The position numbers and the translations under genes are program-made. From contig NZ_VUYU01000022.1 of the NCBI RefSeq assembly GCF_011682065.1, positions 54,795-118,794 on the forward strand: DNA of 64,000 bases, given 5' to 3'. Position 1 is the stretch's first letter. Every line of letters begins with the position of its first letter. The notes beneath the pieces were generated by a model that searched no databases, was not told the DNA's origin, and was given only the letters and a program-made list of their open reading frames with translations. Below are positions 59,256-64,000 of this stretch, one piece after another. Source of the stretch: Massilia rubra (GTDB taxonomy: Bacteria > Pseudomonadota > Gammaproteobacteria > Burkholderiales > Burkholderiaceae_D).

Positions 59256-59510
59256 AACAGTCCTATCAGTGAAAAGGGTGCTGCGGGCCGGTGGCAGGGC
59301 TAACGCCAACCATAGCAAAGCACTGTATTTTAAGGCAATTCGCTTGTTCCCACAATTGAGGCTTATACACAATCCACATAAGCAAATGCGCTCTTGCTTG
59401 CTCAAAAACCAAGACTTGTTTTCCTGCCAATTCAAGCGAACTGAACAGAAATGGTCGCCCTGATAACGCTGCGCGGGTTTGACGCAGCGCAAGCGAGCCG
59501 CCAAATCGGG

Positions 59511-60755
59511 CTACAGCAGGAACATGATCATCGCCACGATGGTTGGCGGCAGCGCGCCCGCCAGCAGCCCGGCCACGCCAATCGATTCGTCCTCGAAGCC
59601 ATCGCGCACCAGCGCCGCGCCGGCCGGATTGGGGGCGTTGGCGATGATGGTCAGCCCGCCGCCGGCCACCGCCCCGGCCACCAGCATGTACTTGGCCTGG
59701 TCGGACAAGCCGCCGATCAGCGAGCCGAGGTAGGTGAGGGCGGCGTTGTCGGTGATCGCGGTCAGCGCGGTGGCGCCGAAAAACAGGGCGGTCGGCCCCA
59801 TGCTTGACACGATCGGTTGCAGCCACCACTGCTGCATGCCGCCCAGCACCACCAGCCCGGCCAGGAAGAAGCCGACCAGCAAGCCTTCCTTCAGGATCAG
59901 GGGATTCTGGTATTTTTCATAGGCATGGGTGAAGCCGATGAAGAACATGAACAGGCCCATGAAGATGACCGGATGGTGCGCAAAGCCGACCACGGCCGCC
60001 AGGAAGGCCAGGTGGATCGCGCTCACCAGCAGCGGCACCTTGACTTCATCCGGCGCCGGCGCGGGCGCCTCGACGATGTGGCGGCGCAGCATGACGGTCA
60101 CCACGGTCGCGTTGATCAGCACGGCGATGGCGGCGCGCCAGCCGAAGGTCGAGGCCATGAAGGCGCTGTCCCAGTGCCAGGTGGAGGCCACCATCAGCAC
60201 CGGCGGCGCGGCGAAGGAGGTGAGCGTGCCGCCGATCGACACATTGACGAACAGCACGCCCAGGGCGGCGTACTTGAGCCACTCGGGCATGTCCTTGCGA
60301 AAAATCTGGGGCGCGAGCATCAGCGCGGCCAGGGTCATGGCGGCCGGTTCCGTGATGAGCGAGCCGAGCAGGGGCACCAGGGACAGGCACAGCCACACAT
60401 TGACCATCGGGGTGCGCAGCGGCGCCAGGCGCGCCAGGGTGGCGATGACGGCGCGGATCGCTTCGAGCACCGGCCTGGACGCCGCCACCACCATGATCAC
60501 GAACACGAACAGCGGTTCGGTGTAGGTGCGCGATTCGGCATAGGCGATCGCTTCCTTGCCGCCGACCATGAAGGCCATGGCCAGGATCAGCACCAGCGCC
60601 CACAGGCCGAACACGACCTCGACTTCGCCGAAGAAATGGAACAGCCCGGCGTGGCGCGGATAGCGGTCGGCCAAACGCTCGAAACTCTTGGCGGCAAAGG
60701 TGTGCGCCAGGGCGAGCCCGAACAGGACCGCGGCGATGAGTTGCATGTCGCTCAT
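59511..60755 (-). CDS. Putative Na+/H+ antiporter (Na_H_antiport_3 type)
   Basis: The 414-residue protein has about ten hydrophobic segments. ITEPAAMTLAALMLAPQIF and TDNAALTYLGSLIGGLSDQA carry conserved polar residues of the ion-transporter superfamily. PMVNVWLCLSLVPLLGSLI and SIGGTLTSFAAPPVLMVAST are also family-like. The match is to bacterial proteins annotated as putative Na+/H+ antiporters. Substrate and direction are not shown. It is divergent from the PHA-system gene. Confidence 0.85.
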   Translation of the reverse strand: MSDMQLIAAVLFGLALAHTFAAKSFERLADRYPRHAGLFHFFGEVEVVFGLWALVLILAMAFMVGGKEAIAYAESRTYTEPLFVFVIMVVAASRPVLEAIRAVIATLARLAPLRTPMVNVWLCLSLVPLLGSLITEPAAMTLAALMLAPQIFRKDMPEWLKYAALGVLFVNVSIGGTLTSFAAPPVLMVASTWHWDSAFMASTFGWRAAIAVLINATVVTVMLRRHIVEAPAPAPDEVKVPLLVSAIHLAFLAAVVGFAHHPVIFMGLFMFFIGFTHAYEKYQNPLILKEGLLVGFFLAGLVVLGGMQQWWLQPIVSSMGPTALFFGATALTAITDNAALTYLGSLIGGLSDQAKYMLVAGAVAGGGLTIIANAPNPAGAALVRDGFEDESIGVAGLLAGALPPTIVAMIMFLL

Positions 60756-60878
60756 GTCATTCCGATAAAAAGTAGCCGAGAAGCATTATAGGACGGGAAG
60801 CGGCAGCGGGCGGAGCCGAACTAGGCGGGGCGAGCTCAACAAGGTATCATGTGCGCGAAAAACACAACAAGGAAAGTC

Positions 60879-61160
60879 ATGGCTGACATCAGCATCGTTC
60901 AGGAGCATAGCCTGACACCGATCAAGGCGCGCGAAGCGGCCCAGAAAGTGGCCGACAAGATTGCCGCCGAATATGGCCTGACCTGTGCGTGGCAGGGCGA
61001 CGTGCTCCATTTCGAGCGCAGCGGCGTGCACGGATCGCTGGCGCTGGAAGCGCAGCGGGTGGCGATGCATATCCGCCTGGGATTCCTGATGAGTGCGTTC
61101 GCGTCGACAATCGAGGCGAAAGTGACGGAAAAGATGAAAGCGGTCTTCGGCGCAGCCTGA
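60879..61160 (+). CDS. Polyhydroxyalkanoic acid system family protein
   Basis: The 93-residue protein starts at ATG 60879 behind AAGGAAAG. It begins MADISIVQEHSLTPIKAREA and ends in a helical half (TIEAKVTEKMKAVFGAA), matching the small PHA-granule-associated regulatory family. It probably binds granules or regulates their formation. It goes with the depolymerase at 56083, although the two are not in one operon. Confidence 0.85.
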   Translation: MADISIVQEHSLTPIKAREAAQKVADKIAAEYGLTCAWQGDVLHFERSGVHGSLALEAQRVAMHIRLGFLMSAFASTIEAKVTEKMKAVFGAA

Positions 61161-61186
61161 CGCGGCCGCGCCGGGGTGGCCGGTCA

Positions 61187-61345
61187 GAGGTTGAGAGTTT
61201 TTCGGGCGTGCCCGAGCAGCGCGCCAGAGAGTGGCCGAGCTAGGCGCAAAGCACAGCCATAGCTCGGGCTATGGCGAGCATTTGCAACGACGAGCGGGCG
61301 CTTTCTGGCGTGATGAGCGGGCATGATCGAAAGACTCTCAGCCTC
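61187..61345. repeat. 159-bp imperfect palindrome between convergent genes
   Basis: The outer 51-nt arms (61187-61237 and 61295-61345) match at 39 of 51 positions. The centre is a perfect stem GCCATAGC-TCGG-GCTATGGC at 61256-61275. It fills the gap between the PHA-system gene and the acyl-CoA-binding protein gene, touching the latter's stop. It may end both transcripts or be a repeat element. Confidence 0.75.
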
Positions 61346-61600
61346 TTAGCCCTTCAATTCGTCGATCAGGTCGACGTACTGCTGCATGGCCTCGTCCTTG
61401 GACGTGCCCTTGACGGCATCCCACGCATCGTACTTGGCACGGGCGACGAAATCGGTCATGCCGGGACGGTTGCCGTCGGTGTCGCCGGCCGATGCTTGTT
61501 TGTAGAGCGCGTAAATCTTCAATAAGGTTTGATTATCCGGACGCTCGGGCAGATTTTTGGAATCGGCCAAGGCCTGGTCAAACTGTTCCTGCAAACTCAT
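61346..61600 (-). CDS. Acyl-CoA-binding protein
   Basis: The 84-residue protein is of the small four-helix ACBP type that binds long-chain acyl-CoA esters in the cytoplasm. It starts MSLQEQFDQALADSKNLPER, and LLKIYALYKQASAGDTDGNR and AKYDAWDAVKGTSKDEAMQQ contain the conserved acyl-CoA-binding Tyr, Lys and Trp. The start is ATG 61600 behind AGGAGA. ACBP is mostly eukaryotic but known in Burkholderiales. Confidence 0.93.
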   Translation of the reverse strand: MSLQEQFDQALADSKNLPERPDNQTLLKIYALYKQASAGDTDGNRPGMTDFVARAKYDAWDAVKGTSKDEAMQQYVDLIDELKG

Positions 61601-61713
61601 CGTATCTCCTGGGGTGGCTGAAATATAGGATGAGAATCTTAGCGCAGCTTGCACGCCAAACCCTGGAAAAGCGCAAGAGATTAGAGGACATGCTCAGCTT
61701 CGCCAGCCGAGGC

Positions 61714-62697
61714 TTAGCGGGCCGCTTCGCCGAACAAGCGGGTCAGCAACAGGCCGAACTTCTCCTTTTGTTCCGGCGCGGTCGGCTTGATCACCCCCTG
61801 TTCTTGCAATACGGCGATCAGCTTCACCGGGCCGTCGCGATTGTTGCCCACAATCTCGACATGACCCGCCTTCACCTCCACGATCTTGACCCGCGGATCG
61901 TTGTCAATCGCCGGGTTGCGTTGTTCCGCCAGGGAAAAAATCGCATCCGACTCCACGCAAGCGCCCTGGCTCATGCGCCGGCAGCTGCCGCCTTCATCGG
62001 TCACGATCTTGAGAAAATCCGTCACGCGCGGATCGAGCGGGGGTGGATCGACGATGAACGGCGAGGTGTAGGTAATTTCCGACCATTTATCGCCCGTGAC
62101 GATCTGGCAGATCGGCCCGACCAGTCCGAGCGAGAGGGTCTTCCACAGGCGGCTGCCGCAATGGCGCGCCGCCGCAATGCCGCCGAACGGTCCCGATACG
62201 GTCACCAGGCGCAGCGACCCATCCTTGCCCTCGATGGCATCGGCTTGGCCGATGGACATCGCCTTGCGCGCGATCAGGGCGCCCTGACTGTGGCCCAGGA
62301 CGGTAATGGGCTGCTTGTCCAAACCCCGGGCCAGCCCGGTGAGTGCGGTGTCGAGCTGGGCGGCACTGCGAAGCAGGCTGTCGCGGTCGTTGTAATTGAA
62401 ACACACGGTCTGCTGGCCGTGAAAAGCCAGTACCTGGGCCATTCCACGGTAGCGCCCGGCCGAGCTGAAACAGCCATGGACCAGCACCGTGACCGGCTGC
62501 TGGGCGTTCAATCTCAGGGTCTGGTCGCCACTGTCGGTGCAGTGACTCAGGTTCGGCACGGTCATGCTGACGTTGACCGGCGGCAGGCGCGACCCATCGA
62601 TGAGCAGCAGTGCCGGCTCGTCCGGTGCCGGGGTGGCGCAGGCGCTCATCAGTCCCAGGGCGGCCACGCGCATGACCGCTGCAAGCATTTTCATCAT
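61714..62697 (-). CDS. Lipoprotein alpha/beta hydrolase
   Basis: The 327-residue protein has a lipoprotein signal with lipobox LMSAC (C20). An alpha/beta hydrolase fold follows, with the oxyanion region VTVLVHGCFSSAGRYRG and nucleophile S137 in VLGHSQGALIA. It is probably anchored to the inner or outer membrane and faces the periplasm, as a lipase or esterase. Several cysteines could form disulfides. The substrate is unknown. Confidence 0.82.
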   Translation of the reverse strand: MMKMLAAVMRVAALGLMSACATPAPDEPALLLIDGSRLPPVNVSMTVPNLSHCTDSGDQTLRLNAQQPVTVLVHGCFSSAGRYRGMAQVLAFHGQQTVCFNYNDRDSLLRSAAQLDTALTGLARGLDKQPITVLGHSQGALIARKAMSIGQADAIEGKDGSLRLVTVSGPFGGIAAARHCGSRLWKTLSLGLVGPICQIVTGDKWSEITYTSPFIVDPPPLDPRVTDFLKIVTDEGGSCRRMSQGACVESDAIFSLAEQRNPAIDNDPRVKIVEVKAGHVEIVGNNRDGPVKLIAVLQEQGVIKPTAPEQKEKFGLLLTRLFGEAAR

Positions 62698-62913
62698 TGA
62701 TGACTCCAGGGTAGGCAGGGGCTACGAGTCTACTTGGTCGCGTCTACAGCCGGGTTGAAAATGTGTCGACTGACCGCATTGCGCAGGCTTGCGCAACAAA
62801 AAGGGGATGCTGCGGGCCAGTTATCCAGGGAAATGGAATTTCCCCAAGGAAAATTTCACTGTTTGGGTGTATGATTTCGTATTGACATACCGTTGTCCTG
62901 ATCCGTGGTGCCT

Positions 62914-63711
62914 ATGATGCGAGCGGGCGTACATGTTTTTTCGGCCTGGGCTTGTGGCTTGGCCATGCTGTTCTGTAGCGGCGCGACAGGCGCTACGCGC
63001 GCGCCCCCGCCGCTGGCCGATGCCAGCCGCGTCATCCGGCTCTCCTCGCTCGAATGGCCTCCCTACACTGGAGCGTCGCTGCCGCGGCAAGGCGTGACGA
63101 CGGCGGTCATCGCCGCCGCGCTTGCCAGCATGGGTTATCGCCTGGAAGTTCACTACTTTCCATGGACCCGGGCGATCGCCCTGATCAAACACGATTCTCC
63201 CTTTGCCGGGTATTACCCCGAATACCTCTCGGCCGGGCTGGCACGTGACTTTCTCGTATCCAACCCGATCGGCAGCGGTCCGCTCGGCTTTGCCTACCGC
63301 GCGGACACACCGGTTCAATGGGAAACCGTGGCCGACCTGTCGAAGTACCGGATCGGCGTCGTCGAAGGTTATGTCAATACAAGCGAGTTCGATACGCGGG
63401 TGCGCCAAGGAAAGCAAATGATCGATACTGCGGTGAACGACAAGCAAAACCTGCGCAAGCTGGCCGCCAGGCGGGTGCCGCTGGTATTGATCGACCGGCG
63501 CGTGTACGAGCACCTGATCCTCAACGACGCCGACCTGCGCGCCGTGGCGCCGACGCTGCGTTTCCATCCCCGCCTGCTGGAAGAGAAGCGACTCTACATT
63601 TGCTTTCGCTCCAACGCCGAAGGCGAGCGCGTGCGCAAGATTGTCAACCAGGGCTTGAAACGGATTGATATCGAGGCAGTGGCGGCGGCAGCCTTGAGCG
63701 CCCGTGAGTAA
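62914..63711 (+). CDS. Periplasmic solute-binding-like protein (SBP family 3)
   Basis: The 265-residue protein has a signal peptide (VFSAWACGLAMLFCSGATGA). Next comes a two-lobed fold typical of amino-acid-type binding proteins (VIRLSSLEWPPYTGASLPRQ, then LEVHYFPWTRAIALIKH and DLSKYRIGVVEGYVNTSEF). No permease or ATPase gene is next to it, so it may be a stand-alone receptor or a polar-metabolite sensor. ATG 62914 is taken as start. GTG 62905 and ATG 62917 are alternatives. Confidence 0.78.
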   Translation: MMRAGVHVFSAWACGLAMLFCSGATGATRAPPPLADASRVIRLSSLEWPPYTGASLPRQGVTTAVIAAALASMGYRLEVHYFPWTRAIALIKHDSPFAGYYPEYLSAGLARDFLVSNPIGSGPLGFAYRADTPVQWETVADLSKYRIGVVEGYVNTSEFDTRVRQGKQMIDTAVNDKQNLRKLAARRVPLVLIDRRVYEHLILNDADLRAVAPTLRFHPRLLEEKRLYICFRSNAEGERVRKIVNQGLKRIDIEAVAAAALSARE

Positions 63712-63896
63712 GCTTGGTTGGCAGCCTGCCGGACCTGGATGTCGAGACGAAAAAATCGCGCGACGCGCGCGCGGACTTCTAGCCTGAATGTTTCATAAAC
63801 TGCCACCGCAGTGCCGGTTCGGCGATACATGAGCTCCCCAGTGACGATCACGATGTCGCGGGCAATAGCCCCCTACCCGATTGAACGGGACATCGA

Positions 63897-64000
63897 ATGG
63901 AGCGGTATGCGGTTGAAGGTTGGCGGGTTGGTGGTCAGTTCTCGGCAGACCGGACGTGGCTTACTCAGGACGAGTTGATGGACCTGGCCGGTGTCGACAG
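63897..64000 (+). CDS. Possible start of another gene, cut by the window end
   Basis: An open frame from ATG 63897 reads MERYAVEGWRVGGQ and stays open to the end of the window (34 codons). There is no good ribosome binding site. It may be a real gene start or chance. The stretch 63712-63896 holds no other credible gene. Confidence 0.25.
   Translation, partial: MERYAVEGWRVGGQFSADRTWLTQDELMDLAGVD

Noticed and set aside
59363..59371. TTATACACA as a DnaA box
   Set aside because: It is a single copy with one mismatch to the consensus. There is no cluster and no replication gene, so chance is likely.

Overview
The window looks like a chromosomal segment of a betaproteobacterium of the Oxalobacteraceae (Massilia/Duganella/Janthinobacterium type). 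The reasons are high GC, a PEP-CTERM protein, polyhydroxyalkanoate (PHA) genes, a UraD-allantoate amidohydrolase fusion, PuuD urate oxidase, and the order ispB - rplU - rpmA - obgE - proB. The genus is inferred from gene content and style only.

Layout. 1-7.7 kb (+): a reductive pyrimidine catabolism operon, preT (cut by the window edge), preA, an NCS1 permease, dihydropyrimidinase, an N-carbamoyl-beta-alanine hydrolase-like enzyme and a zinc alcohol dehydrogenase. 7.9-13.2 kb: purine ring catabolism, a UraD/allantoate amidohydrolase fusion (-), a LysR regulator (-), and puuD plus an M20 peptidase (+). 13.4-15.7 kb: a secreted S9 peptidase (-). 16.3-21.5 kb: a 1739-residue Ig-like repeat/RTX/DUF4214 surface protein. 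21.5-23.3 kb (-): a BigR/SqrR-type persulfide-sensing regulator with two YeeE/YedE sulfur permeases, then a two-gene micro-operon.

23.6-33.6 kb (-) is the most distinctive part, a T6SS effector island. An ankyrin protein and an EagR chaperone precede an Rhs effector with a prePAAR motif, transmembrane segments, PAAR, Rhs core and a C-terminal GIY-YIG-type nuclease toxin. Behind it lie six consecutive paralogues of an Imm26-like immunity protein. They fall into two sequence classes, and the outermost copy looks mosaic. No other T6SS structural gene is in the window.

33.9-42.5 kb: accessory genes, including a DnaJ-type zinc-finger membrane protein, a DUF445 protein, an orphan protein with a possible PD-(D/E)xK nuclease motif, a secreted GH39-like glycosidase and a secreted alpha/beta hydrolase. 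A 165-bp MITE-like element sits at 42.64-42.80 kb. 42.9-46.2 kb (+): a Tat-exported molybdopterin oxidoreductase and its four-cluster ferredoxin subunit, with no membrane anchor gene nearby. 46.3-54.0 kb: a PEP-CTERM protein, tRNA-Pro(CGG), ispB, rplU-rpmA, obgE, proB and membrane or unknown genes. 54.0-63.7 kb: a macrodomain protein, rsxB-nth, PHA depolymerase, ferredoxin reductase, fdxA, a Na+/H+ antiporter-like protein, a PHA-system protein, an acyl-CoA-binding protein, a lipoprotein hydrolase and a periplasmic solute-binding-like protein.

Three 87-97-bp palindromic REP doublets (7769, 13256, 57577) and a 159-bp imperfect palindrome (61187-61345) occupy gene 3' ends and probably act as transcript ends or repeat elements.
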